DNA of 64,000 nucleotides from Bacteroides sp. (GTDB lineage Bacteria; Bacteroidota; Bacteroidia; Bacteroidales; Bacteroidaceae), in the NCBI GenBank assembly GCA_015060765.1, contig SUXW01000004.1, forward strand, positions 62,001 to 126,000. The letters run 5' to 3'. The position numbers and the translations under genes were made by a program. Below, one piece after another: positions 53,843 through 62,461 of this stretch. Position 1 is the first letter of the stretch. The number at the start of each line of letters is the position of its first letter. The notes under the pieces were generated by a model that did not search any database, was not told the origin of the DNA, and saw only the letters and a list, made by a program, of their open reading frames with translations.

Positions 53843-55840
53843 TTATTTGCTATACATGATGAGAGCAGACTGGGCGGGAACCATTACTTGAGCACCGCTC
53901 ACTCTTCCCAATCCTGCCTGGTTGATCTTACCGTCTTTGCACACAATAGTATATTGTCCCTGTGGTACTTGGAGCTTGGCAGCTTCCTTGCGGGCATTGA
54001 AGGCAACTACTATGTTCTTCCATTCATCACCGTTGGCATTGTCTTTCAAAATGAAGGCAATCAGGTTTGAACCTTCTACCGGCAAGAATTCCATGTGCTT
54101 GCGTACCATGTCGGCATCCCCCATACGGAAAGCAGGATGTGCCTTGCGGAGGGCAATCAAATCCTTGATATAGTTGAATACATCCTTGTATACCGCCTTG
54201 TTTTTCCATTCGATGGTATTGATGCTATCGGGACTGTTGTACGAATTATGTACCCCCTTCTTGTCGCGCATCACTTCATCGCCGGCAAAGATAAACGGTA
54301 CACCTTGTGAAGTGAAAACAAACGTTTCGGCCAATTTGTGTAAAGCAGCACGTTCTTCTTGGGTAGCATCGGGTGTAGTCGACTTCAAACGGTCGGCCAG
54401 ACACATATCGTCGTGACAGCTAACGTAACTGATCATTTGAGTAGGTTGTGCTGCCCATGGCTTTTGGCTGTAGTTTACCGAGTCGTTGATAACTTGCGGG
54501 TGTTCAATGCAACCCACCAATCCATACATAATACTCATTTCATGTCCTGGTTCGCCAATCAAGAATGCACCGTCGTGGTCATCACTGAACGGTCCACGCA
54601 AACCATCGCGCATTTCATCACTGAATACGGCAATACCCGGCATCTTGTATGCATTAGCTTTCATTGCCAATTCTTCTTGTGGCATTTGAGGTGCACTGGC
54701 CGCCCATCCTTCACCGTAAATAAATATACTTGGATCGATCTTGTTCAGTTCGGCACGTATTTCATTCATGGTTTCAATGTCGTGAATGCCCATCAAGTCG
54801 AAACGGAAACCGTCAATGTGGTATTCGTTTACCCAATGAAGTACAGATTCAATCATGTACTTGCGCATCATAGCACGGTCACTGGCAGTTTCATTTCCAC
54901 ATCCGGAACCGTCGGCATACTTGCCTTCAGAATTGAAACGGTAGAAATAACCGGGTACGGTCTTTTCAAAATTACTGTTGGCTATATCGAATGTATGATT
55001 ATAGACTACGTCCAAAACTACTCTGATACCTGCTTTGTGTAAAGCTTGAACCATTTGTTTGAATTCCTTAATACGGACAGCCGGATTGTAAGGATCGGTC
55101 GAATAAGAACCGTCGGGCACATTGTAATTCACCGGGTCGTACCCCCAATTGTATTGTGCTTCGTTCAATCGGCTTTCATCAACCGATGCATAGTCGTATG
55201 AAGGCAAGATATGTACATGGTTGATACCCAACTCTTTCAGATGGTCAATACCGGTCTTTTCTCCTTCAGCACTCTTGGTACCTTCTTCAGTCATAGCGAT
55301 GAATTTGCCTTTGTTGTTGATGCCCGACAATTGGTCGATAGAGAAATCACGGTGATGCATTTCATAAATTACGATATCGGCAAAATTCTTTATTTCCGGT
55401 CGTACATCGTTTTCCCATCCTTCCGGATCTGTAGTATCCAAATCGAGAATGGCTGCACGTTTTCCATTCACTCCCACAGCCTTGGCCATGATACCTGGAG
55501 TATCTCCTAACCATTTGCCGTCAACCTTTACATTAAAGGCATAGAATTTACCGTTCAAATCTTCTTTAATCGAGGTAGTCCATGTGCCATCTTCATTCAT
55601 TACCATAGGAATGGTATGATAAGCGGAACCTTCATGTCCCGATTCGTATAACAAAACTTTCACTTCTTCTGCTACGGGTGACCACAAAGAAAATTTGGTT
55701 TCTGTTGGTGAATATTCCATTTCAGTCAGTTCACCTTCGCGTACCGGATAATCTTCAAAGGCCAGTCCTTCTTTTTTGACCGATTGGCAACTGATAGCCG
55801 TAGTGACTAACGAAGCCCAGATTACATTCTTTACGTTCAT
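53843..55840 (-). CDS. pulA: Type I pullulanase (GH13) lipoprotein
   Basis: 665 residues, starting with a lipoprotein-like signal (SLVTTAISCQSV, cysteine 18), then a CBM48-like N-terminal domain (about 45-125: PTETKFSLWSPVAEEVKVLLY) and the GH13 barrel. Active-site regions: I DVVYNHT, II GFRFDLMGIHD (nucleophile aspartate), III IYGEGW (acid/base glutamate), IV SCHDDMCL. The YNWGYDP motif marks pullulanase type I, which cuts alpha-1,6 branches. It lies 19 bp after ruvC, an odd operon partner. Confidence 0.95.
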   Translation of the reverse strand: MNVKNVIWASLVTTAISCQSVKKEGLAFEDYPVREGELTEMEYSPTETKFSLWSPVAEEVKVLLYESGHEGSAYHTIPMVMNEDGTWTTSIKEDLNGKFYAFNVKVDGKWLGDTPGIMAKAVGVNGKRAAILDLDTTDPEGWENDVRPEIKNFADIVIYEMHHRDFSIDQLSGINNKGKFIAMTEEGTKSAEGEKTGIDHLKELGINHVHILPSYDYASVDESRLNEAQYNWGYDPVNYNVPDGSYSTDPYNPAVRIKEFKQMVQALHKAGIRVVLDVVYNHTFDIANSNFEKTVPGYFYRFNSEGKYADGSGCGNETASDRAMMRKYMIESVLHWVNEYHIDGFRFDLMGIHDIETMNEIRAELNKIDPSIFIYGEGWAASAPQMPQEELAMKANAYKMPGIAVFSDEMRDGLRGPFSDDHDGAFLIGEPGHEMSIMYGLVGCIEHPQVINDSVNYSQKPWAAQPTQMISYVSCHDDMCLADRLKSTTPDATQEERAALHKLAETFVFTSQGVPFIFAGDEVMRDKKGVHNSYNSPDSINTIEWKNKAVYKDVFNYIKDLIALRKAHPAFRMGDADMVRKHMEFLPVEGSNLIAFILKDNANGDEWKNIVVAFNARKEAAKLQVPQGQYTIVCKDGKINQAGLGRVSGAQVMVPAQSALIMYSK

Positions 55841-55859
55841 AGATAGTTCAATTATTAGT

Positions 55860-56429
55860 TTATTTAATTACTTTACTTGGATTCTTTGCAATAAAATCTT
55901 TCCAACTGCTATACGATTTGGTTGTCTGTGGACGACTCATTTGCAGATAATGACAATAAGCAGCCGCCAAAGCATCGGTTGCATCCAAAAACGGGCCGGT
56001 CATGTCATCGTTCATCTTCAAGATACGTTTCAACATATCGGCTACTTGTTCCTTACTTGCTTGTCCGTTACCGGTTATCGCCATTTTGATCTTCAGCGGA
56101 GCATATTCAGCTATGGGGATGTCTCTTTCCAAGGCAGCCGACATGGCCACTCCTTGTGCCCTACCCAACTTTAACATTGACTGGACATTCTTACCGAAGA
56201 ATGGAGCTTCGATAGCCAGTTCATCAGGAAGATAAGAGGCTATAATGCCTTGTACCCGTTCATGAATATGTGCAAGCTTCAGGTAATGGTTGGCATATTT
56301 ACGCAAATCGATGACTCCCAAAGTAATGACCTTCGGTTTGGAATCTACGATTTGTAATACACCATATCCCATCAGGTTGGTACCAGGGTCAATACCTAAT
56401 ATAACTTTATCTTTGATGGGAGTACTCAC
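55860..56429 (-). CDS. ruvC: Holliday junction resolvase RuvC
   Basis: 189 residues with the four catalytic acids in the usual places: [15 protein letters not shown] (first Asp), [19 protein letters not shown] (Glu), [12 protein letters not shown] (two Asp). It cleaves four-way junctions made during recombination with RuvAB. ruvA and ruvB are not in the window. It overlaps the DUF4286 gene by 4 bp and is followed by pulA. Confidence 0.96.
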   Translation of the reverse strand: MSTPIKDKVILGIDPGTNLMGYGVLQIVDSKPKVITLGVIDLRKYANHYLKLAHIHERVQGIIASYLPDELAIEAPFFGKNVQSMLKLGRAQGVAMSAALERDIPIAEYAPLKIKMAITGNGQASKEQVADMLKRILKMNDDMTGPFLDATDALAAAYCHYLQMSRPQTTKSYSSWKDFIAKNPSKVIK

Positions 56430-56731
56430 TTGATCACTTCCATTAAGGTAGGAAATCCTACCACTTTATCCTTAAAGATTTTCATCATTTCTTCATTCAA
56501 AGCCATTCCTTGTTCGGTATGCCAATGATGCAAGGTAGCGCTATCCTCCACCTCCCATTGAAGAGAAAAACATTCGCTGTCGGCCTCCTGATGACTCAGA
56601 ATCTGTGTCAGACGAGCTCCACCTAATTTCCCGTTCTTTTCCACTTCAGGAATATAGCATTCGGTGAGCCAGATGACAAAGTTTCGGGCATCTTTGATGT
56701 CAACTTGATAGGTTGTATTGTATATCAACAT
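56426..56731 (-). CDS. DUF4286 family protein
   Basis: 101 residues, a small soluble protein I recognise as DUF4286 (ferredoxin-like, dimeric alpha-beta barrel suspected). [19 protein letters not shown] and [28 protein letters not shown] are characteristic. Function is unknown. It overlaps ruvC by 4 bp (ATGA), the usual Bacteroidetes order, and has a -7 element upstream. Confidence 0.88.
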   Translation of the reverse strand: MLIYNTTYQVDIKDARNFVIWLTECYIPEVEKNGKLGGARLTQILSHQEADSECFSLQWEVEDSATLHHWHTEQGMALNEEMMKIFKDKVVGFPTLMEVIK

Positions 56732-56755
56732 GGTTTATACGATTAATTAGTGACA

Positions 56756-56763
56756 CAAAAATA
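56756..56763 (-). promoter_or_regulatory. Putative -7 element of the DUF4286-ruvC-pulA operon
   Basis: TATTTTTG on the minus strand, 25 bp before the DUF4286 start; it lies just past the tRNA terminator. Confidence 0.45.
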
Positions 56764-56779
56764 ATGAAAAAAAGGAAAA

Positions 56780-56813
56780 AGGCTATGCAAATGAAGAATC
56801 TTTTGCATAGCCT
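56780..56813 (-). terminator. Terminator of the tRNA-Ala gene
   Basis: Perfect 12-bp arms AGGCTATGCAAA / TTTGCATAGCCT (56780-56791 and 56802-56813) followed on the minus strand by two T-runs. Confidence 0.85.
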
Positions 56814-56832
56814 AATTTATTTTATTGATTTG

Positions 56833-56906
56833 TGGAGCATACGAGACTCGAACTCGTCACCTTTAGACTGCCAGTCTAACGCTCTAGCCAGATGAGCTAA
56901 TGCCCC
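56833..56906 (-). tRNA. tRNA-Ala (anticodon GGC)
   Basis: A 74-nt cloverleaf: acceptor GGGGCAT/ATGCTCC with the G3-U70 pair that identifies alanine tRNA, D arm GCTC/GAGC, anticodon arm TTAGA-CTGGCAG-TCTAA (anticodon GGC), variable loop AGGTG, T arm ACGAG/CTCGT with TTCGAGT loop, and discriminator A. The 3' CCA is not encoded and must be added. It has a promoter and its own terminator, so it is a single-gene transcript. Confidence 0.95.
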
Positions 56907-56923
56907 TTGTTTTATTTCGGATG

Positions 56924-56953
56924 CAAATATACGTAGTTTTTTGAAAACGACAA
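56924..56953 (-). promoter_or_regulatory. Promoter of the tRNA-Ala gene
   Basis: TTG (56951-56953), 19 bp, TATATTTG (56924-56931) on the minus strand, 17 bp before the mature 5' end. Confidence 0.6.
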
Positions 56954-57005
56954 GTAAATTACCCAACTTTTTAGAGAAAAAGTGTAAAATATAAATGGCT
57001 TTGCT

Positions 57006-57013
57006 TATCTTTG
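57006..57013 (+). promoter_or_regulatory. -7 element of the GH35 gene
   Basis: TATCTTTG, 29 bp before the ATG at 57043. It excludes the in-frame ATG at 56995, which would lie upstream of transcription start. Confidence 0.5.
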
Positions 57014-57042
57014 TTTCGGATAACTATATGTATTATGATGAT

Positions 57043-59382
57043 ATGAATAAAATTTTAACAACTCTCGTTCTTTTATTTTCATTGTCTGGTTTCAGTACCA
57101 TGAAAGCGCAGACCATAGAAAATAGTTTTGTTGCAGAAAAAGGTACCTTCTTGTTAAATGGTGAACCTTTCGTGGTCAAGGCTGCCGAATTACATTACCC
57201 TCGCATTCCCCGTCCCTATTGGGATCAGCGAATTAAACTATGCAAGGCACTTGGTATGAATACCATTTGTCTTTATGTATTTTGGAATGCACATGAACAG
57301 CGTCCGGATGAATTCGATTTTACCGGTCAGCATGATTTAGCAGCCTTTTGTGAATTATGCAAAGAAAATGACATGTATGTAATTCTTCGTCCTGGCCCGT
57401 ATGTATGTGCCGAATGGGAAATGGGTGGTCTTCCCTGGTGGTTGTTGAAGAAGAAAGACATCCGTTTGCGTGAAGACGATCCTTATTTCATAGAACGTGT
57501 AGCCATCTTTGAAGAAGCGGTTGCCAAACAAGTGAAACACCTGACCATTCAAAATGGAGGTCCGATCATCATGGTGCAAGTAGAAAATGAATATGGTTCC
57601 TACGGAGTGAATAAGAATTATGTATCGCAAATACGCGATATTGTCCGCAAGCATTTCGGTGATGTCACTCTTTTCCAGTGTGATTGGGCATCCAATTTTA
57701 CCAACAACGGATTGGATGATTTGATTTGGACCATGAACTTTGGTACAGGGGCCAATATCGACCAACAATTTGCCAAATTAAAAGAACTTCGTCCAGACAG
57801 TCCGTTGATGTGTAGTGAGTTCTGGAGCGGATGGTTCGATAAATGGGGAGCCAATCATGAGACTCGTCCGGCTGCTGATATGATTGCAGGTATAGACGAG
57901 ATGTTGTCAAAAGGAATCTCGTTCAGTTTGTATATGACTCATGGAGGTACCAATTGGGGACATTGGGCAGGTGCTAATTCTCCAGGATTTGCCCCCGATG
58001 TGACATCGTACGATTACGATGCACCTATCAGCGAATCCGGTCAGACTACTCCCAAGTATTGGGAACTTCGCAAGACACTTGCCAAATATATGAATGGCAA
58101 AAAGCAGACTAAAGTACCTGCAACAATCAAACCTATTGCCATTCCAACATTCCAAATGACCGAAATGGCTCCTTTGTTCGATAACCTCCCAGTTGCCAAG
58201 AAAGACAGAGACATCAAGACCATGGAAGAATACGACCAAGGGTTTGGTAGTATCCTATATCGTACTACCCTTCCTGAATTGAACAGACAATCGGTACTGA
58301 CGATGGACGCTCACGACTATACTCAAGTATATATTGACGGTAAACTCATTGGTAAGATTGACCGTCGTATGGGTGAAAAGCAAATTACTCTACCTGCTTG
58401 TCGCAAGGGTGCCCAACTCGATATCCTTGTCGAAGCAATGGGTCGTATCAATTTTGGACGTGCCATCAAAGATTTCAAGGGTATTGTAGGCAAAGTGGAA
58501 CTTACTGTAGACATGGGTGGCTATGATTTCGTTTGTGATTTGAAGAATTGGGAAGTGTTTAATATAGAAGATAAACTCGAAACCTATCAGCAGATGAATT
58601 TCAAACCTATCCAATCCCTTACCGATGAAAAAGGACAGCGTATCCCTGGAGTATATCGAGGTACCTTCCAGGTAAAGAGACCAAGCGATACTTTCCTTAA
58701 TTTCGAAACATGGGGAAAAGGATTGGTATATGTAAACGGATATGCTTTGGGACGTATATGGGAAATCGGTCCTCAACAAACACTGTATGTACCGGGATGC
58801 TGGTTGAAGAAAGGTGAAAACGAAATTATGGTATTAGATATCATAGGTCCAAAGGAAGTGAAGTGTGAAGGATTGACCCAACCAATGATTGACAACCTAC
58901 AGATAAAGAAACCATTGAAACATGATGACAAGTCCGTTTTACAAAATATAGATTACTCTAACGTGAAACAAGTGGCCGAAGGTAGCTTTGCACCGGGAAA
59001 CGGTTGGCAGGAAGTAACATTCAACGAACCCGTAAAAGCCCGTTATTTTGCATTGGTTGCCATGAACGCTCAAGACGGCAAGGAATTGGCTTCCATCGCT
59101 GAAATGTATGTATTGGATGATAAGGGCGAACGCCTTTCACGTGAACCATGGACCGTTCTTTATGCCAATAGTGAAGATGTATCCCATGTGAACTGCTCTG
59201 TAGATAAAGTATTCGATTTGCAGGAATCTACTTATTGGAAAACCGAAAAAGGAAAGGATTATCCCCATTATTTCATTATCGACTTGGGTAATGAGCATAA
59301 TATCGGAGGTATGCAGTATCTGCCACGTATGGAGAGTCATGTGCCCGGTAGCGTCAAAGACTACAAGATATATGTGAAGTAA
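57043..59382 (+). CDS. Secreted GH35 beta-galactosidase
   Basis: 779 residues from the ATG at 57043, giving a clean signal peptide (MNKILTTLVLLFSLSGFSTMKAQ). The GH35 barrel (about 35-355) has the acid/base Glu183 in VQVENEYGSYG and nucleophile Glu259 in CSEFWSGWFDKWG, with signature GGLPWWLL. Beta-sandwich domains follow, including LNFETWGKGLVYVNGYALGRIW seen in parts, and a C-terminal F5/8-type (CBM32-like) domain (about 645-779) for binding galactosides. It probably acts on host or plant glycans in the periplasm or at the surface. Confidence 0.94.
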   Translation: MNKILTTLVLLFSLSGFSTMKAQTIENSFVAEKGTFLLNGEPFVVKAAELHYPRIPRPYWDQRIKLCKALGMNTICLYVFWNAHEQRPDEFDFTGQHDLAAFCELCKENDMYVILRPGPYVCAEWEMGGLPWWLLKKKDIRLREDDPYFIERVAIFEEAVAKQVKHLTIQNGGPIIMVQVENEYGSYGVNKNYVSQIRDIVRKHFGDVTLFQCDWASNFTNNGLDDLIWTMNFGTGANIDQQFAKLKELRPDSPLMCSEFWSGWFDKWGANHETRPAADMIAGIDEMLSKGISFSLYMTHGGTNWGHWAGANSPGFAPDVTSYDYDAPISESGQTTPKYWELRKTLAKYMNGKKQTKVPATIKPIAIPTFQMTEMAPLFDNLPVAKKDRDIKTMEEYDQGFGSILYRTTLPELNRQSVLTMDAHDYTQVYIDGKLIGKIDRRMGEKQITLPACRKGAQLDILVEAMGRINFGRAIKDFKGIVGKVELTVDMGGYDFVCDLKNWEVFNIEDKLETYQQMNFKPIQSLTDEKGQRIPGVYRGTFQVKRPSDTFLNFETWGKGLVYVNGYALGRIWEIGPQQTLYVPGCWLKKGENEIMVLDIIGPKEVKCEGLTQPMIDNLQIKKPLKHDDKSVLQNIDYSNVKQVAEGSFAPGNGWQEVTFNEPVKARYFALVAMNAQDGKELASIAEMYVLDDKGERLSREPWTVLYANSEDVSHVNCSVDKVFDLQESTYWKTEKGKDYPHYFIIDLGNEHNIGGMQYLPRMESHVPGSVKDYKIYVK

Positions 59383-59403
59383 CAACTCGTTAAAATATAC
59401 TAA

Positions 59404-59437
59404 AATGCCCTCTTGGATAATGATTCAAGAGGGCATT
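59404..59437 (+). terminator. Terminator of the GH35 gene
   Basis: Perfect 12-bp arms AATGCCCTCTTG (59404-59415) and its complement (59426-59437), a 10-nt loop, a short T-rich tail. It ends 6 bp before the next gene's -7 element. Confidence 0.75.
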
Positions 59438-59442
59438 CTTAT

Positions 59443-59450
59443 TACATTTG
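59443..59450 (+). promoter_or_regulatory. -7 element of the acyl-CoA ligase gene
   Basis: TACATTTG, 35 bp before the ATG at 59485; the -33 region is occupied by the GH35 terminator hairpin. Confidence 0.45.
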
Positions 59451-59484
59451 TGCACAAATTAACGAAAAGTGTGCAATAACTAGC

Positions 59485-61155
59485 ATGGAGAATACTGAAC
59501 TATCGTTTATTGCCCTTATCGAAAGAAGCATAAAGACTAACTGGAATCTGGACGCACTTACCGATTATAAAGGGGCAACTTTACAATACAATGATGTAGC
59601 AAGGAAAATAGAGAAAATCCACATTGCTATGGAAGGAGCCGGTATACAACCGGGGGATAAAATAGCAATCTGTGGCCGTAACAGTGCTCATTGGACGGTT
59701 ACTTTTTTGGCAATTATTACTTATGGCGCGGTTGCCGTCCCTATTCTACATGAATTCAAGCCCGATCAAATCCATAATATTGTCAACCATTCCGAAGCGC
59801 GAGCTTTGTTTGCAGGCGACCAGATATGGGAGAATCTGAATGAAGAGGACATGCCTTTGTTGGAAGGAATCATCGAGATGAAAGATTTTGATGTCGTTGT
59901 GTCCCGTTCTGAACAACTTACATATGCCCGTGAGCATCTGAATGAGATCTTCGGACAGAAGTATCCTTGTCGTTTTCGTCCGGAAGACATACATTATCGC
60001 CGTGAGGAATCGCCAGAAGAATTGTGCATCATTAATTATACTTCGGGTACTACGGGTTATTCCAAAGGAGTAATGCTCCCCTATCGCAGCATCATGTCCA
60101 ATGTTCTTTTCTGCCATGAAAAGATAGGAATACGTCCGGGCGACTCTATCGTTTCCATGTTGCCATTGGGTCATGTATTCGGAATGGTGTTCGACTTTCT
60201 ATATGGCATCAGTTACGGAGCTCATTTGTGGTTCCTTACCCGCATGCCTTCTCCCAAAATCATCATGGAATCTTTTGCCGAAATACGCCCTCGTATCATT
60301 TCATGTGTACCGTTGGTCGTTGAAAAGATATTCAAGAAAAGTGTATTGCCCAAGATAGACAATAAATTGGGTAAGCTACTGTTGAAAGTACCGATAGTCA
60401 ATGACAGAATCAGAGAACGCATCAATCAATATGCCATGGAAGCTTTTGGAGGCAACTTTATTGAAATCATTATAGGAGGAGCCCCCTTCAATGCAGAGAT
60501 GGAAGCATTTGTCCAAAGCATCCGCTTTCCCTATACATTGGCCTATGGAATGACAGAATGCGGACCTATCATTGCACACGATCATCAGCGTGATATGAAA
60601 CCCTCATCTTGCGGACGAGTAGCTTCTCGTATGGAAGCCAAAGTCTTGTCACCTGCCCCGTCGGTCATTCCCGGTGAATTGGTTTGTCGTGGTGAAAATC
60701 TGATGTTAGGCTATTACAAGAACGAAGAAGCAACCCGTCAGGTGATAGACAACGAGGGATGGTTGCATACAGGTGATATGGCCATTATTGATGAGGAGGG
60801 ATATATTTTCATCAAAGGCCGTTGCAAGAATATGCTTCTTACTGCTTCCGGTCAGAACATCTATCCCGAAGAAATTGAATCCAGGTTGAACAACCTACCT
60901 TATGTATCCGAATCGCTTATCATCCTGAATCAAGGGAAACTGGTGGCATTGATTTATGCCGACAAGGACGATGCATTTGCCCATGGCCTTTCGGAAAAAG
61001 ATATAGAGCACGTGATGGAAGCCAACCGAATGGAAGTGAACAAGACACTTCCTGCCTATTCACAGATTACTCGCGTAAAGCTCTATCCCGAGGAATTCGA
61101 GAAAACCGCCAAGAAGAGTATCAAGCGCTTTTTATATCAGGATTTGAAGGAGTGA
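59485..61155 (+). CDS. AMP-forming acyl-CoA synthetase (long-chain-fatty-acid-CoA ligase type)
   Basis: 556 residues from the ATG at 59485 (MENTELSFIALI); the in-frame ATG at 59413 precedes the -7 element. Adenylating-enzyme motifs: P-loop YTSGTTGYSKGVML, A4-type LPLGHVFGM, A5 YGMTECGPI, A7 GWLHTGDMAIIDEEGY, A8 KGRCKNMLLTASGQNIYPEEIE, and the late lysine in KTAKKSIKRF (A10). It should activate a fatty acid with ATP and CoA. Substrate chain length is unknown. It is followed by the convergent ftsZ gene with no clear terminator. Confidence 0.92.
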   Translation: MENTELSFIALIERSIKTNWNLDALTDYKGATLQYNDVARKIEKIHIAMEGAGIQPGDKIAICGRNSAHWTVTFLAIITYGAVAVPILHEFKPDQIHNIVNHSEARALFAGDQIWENLNEEDMPLLEGIIEMKDFDVVVSRSEQLTYAREHLNEIFGQKYPCRFRPEDIHYRREESPEELCIINYTSGTTGYSKGVMLPYRSIMSNVLFCHEKIGIRPGDSIVSMLPLGHVFGMVFDFLYGISYGAHLWFLTRMPSPKIIMESFAEIRPRIISCVPLVVEKIFKKSVLPKIDNKLGKLLLKVPIVNDRIRERINQYAMEAFGGNFIEIIIGGAPFNAEMEAFVQSIRFPYTLAYGMTECGPIIAHDHQRDMKPSSCGRVASRMEAKVLSPAPSVIPGELVCRGENLMLGYYKNEEATRQVIDNEGWLHTGDMAIIDEEGYIFIKGRCKNMLLTASGQNIYPEEIESRLNNLPYVSESLIILNQGKLVALIYADKDDAFAHGLSEKDIEHVMEANRMEVNKTLPAYSQITRVKLYPEEFEKTAKKSIKRFLYQDLKE

Positions 61156-61190
61156 TTCTTCTTCAAATCCCGATAGAATTGAGCACCCCG

Positions 61191-62423
61191 TTACTCTATT
61201 TTTTCTACCATATCAGTTAGTTTCTTCAGGAATCTGTCCAAGAATTTCGGTTTCTGTATTACAGATTCCGAAGACTCGGTACTTTCTTCTTCAGTGGTAT
61301 CTTCTATATCTGTCGGGATTGTAACCTCTTCCGGCTTTTCTGTTGGATCCTGCTTTTTACGATTCTGATTACCATAATACATCTCCATCAGCTGTTTTTG
61401 ATATTCATTTTCCGGCGTGTGATTCTTCTTTATTATTTCGGAATCGGCAAAATCGGTTGCAATCAAAGTCACCTTTACTTGATCACCCAATGAATTGTCC
61501 CGATAAGCTCCCCAAAGCACTTCGATGTCTTCAGCCAAATCGTTCATAAAGAATGTTATTTCATTGAGTTCCGACATAAGGACCTGATGTTCGTCGCTCG
61601 AATAGATGATGTACAACATTCTACGTGCCTTTTCTATTTCCACATTATTCAGCAGAGGAGATTTCAGGGCTTCAATAAATGCTTTGTATATTCTACCTTC
61701 CCCACTTGCATATCCTACCGACATAATGGCATCACCTCCATCCTTCATTACTGTTTGCACATCACAGAAGTCACGATTGATAATTCCACGCATGGTAATG
61801 ATTTCCGAAATACTCTTGGCTGCTGTCGTCATCACTTCATCCGCTTTGGCCAATCCATCTTCCAGACGCATGAAATGATCCGAATAAAGTTCGCACAACC
61901 GTTCGTTGTTGATAATCAATAACGAATCCACATTTTTACGCATCTCTTCCACCCCTTGCAATGCTCTCTTTATTTTCACTTTCCCTTCAAAAGCAAATGG
62001 AATGGTTACGACTCCCACCGTCAGTATTCCTCTTTCCTTGGCCAATCCAGCAATAACAGGAGCAGCTCCAGTACCCGTACCTCCTCCCATACCACAAGCG
62101 ATGAACACCATTTCCGTATCGTCCTCAAATAGGGAGCTGATACTATCCAGACTTGCTTCGGCAGCCTCCTTCCCTTTTTCAGGTTTACCACCTACTCCGA
62201 GTCCGTCACTACCCAACTGAATCTTCATGGGGATTTTTGCTTCGGCCAGCGCTTGGCTATCCGTATTACAAATGGCAAAGCGTACATTATGCACCCCTTC
62301 CTTACACATATTTATAACCGCATTGCTACCGCCACCACCTACACCAATTACTTTAATGATATTCTTGGTCTTATCCTTATTTGCTTCTGCAAAAGCGAAA
62401 GGTATTATTTCGTTTGTTTCCAT
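61191..62423 (-). CDS. FtsZ-type tubulin homologue outside a division cluster
   Basis: 410 residues. The GTPase domain is complete: VIGVGGGGSNAV, nucleotide loop GMGGGTGTGA (113-119 is GGGTGTG) and the T7 catalytic loop NRDFCD (216-221), so it should polymerise and hydrolyse GTP. The C-terminal part (about 318-385) is a charged linker, and the tip KPKFLDRFLKKLTDMVEKIE is an amphipathic basic helix, not a standard FtsA/ZipA-binding peptide. No ftsA, ftsQ or mur genes are nearby. It may be a second FtsZ or the relocated main one. It lies 38 bp downstream of the DUF1810-ARH gene. Confidence 0.9.
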   Translation of the reverse strand: METNEIIPFAFAEANKDKTKNIIKVIGVGGGGSNAVINMCKEGVHNVRFAICNTDSQALAEAKIPMKIQLGSDGLGVGGKPEKGKEAAEASLDSISSLFEDDTEMVFIACGMGGGTGTGAAPVIAGLAKERGILTVGVVTIPFAFEGKVKIKRALQGVEEMRKNVDSLLIINNERLCELYSDHFMRLEDGLAKADEVMTTAAKSISEIITMRGIINRDFCDVQTVMKDGGDAIMSVGYASGEGRIYKAFIEALKSPLLNNVEIEKARRMLYIIYSSDEHQVLMSELNEITFFMNDLAEDIEVLWGAYRDNSLGDQVKVTLIATDFADSEIIKKNHTPENEYQKQLMEMYYGNQNRKKQDPTEKPEEVTIPTDIEDTTEEESTESSESVIQKPKFLDRFLKKLTDMVEKIE

Positions 62424-62431
62424 GATTTTTT

Positions 62432-62451
62432 AATTTGCCGATAAAGTTAGT
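62432..62451 (-). repeat. 20-bp direct repeat, copy 1 (ftsZ leader)
   Basis: AATTTGCCGATAAAGTTAGT on the plus strand (minus strand: contains TAACTTTA, a near -7 element). It matches 18 of 20 bases at 63749-63768. Confidence 0.6.
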
Positions 62452-62461
62452 AATAATTTGA

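Noticed and set aside
54359-55042. Plus-strand ORF of 227 codons opposite the pullulanase gene
   Set aside because: Antisense shadow: no promoter or domain, and the sense gene has all GH13 motifs here.
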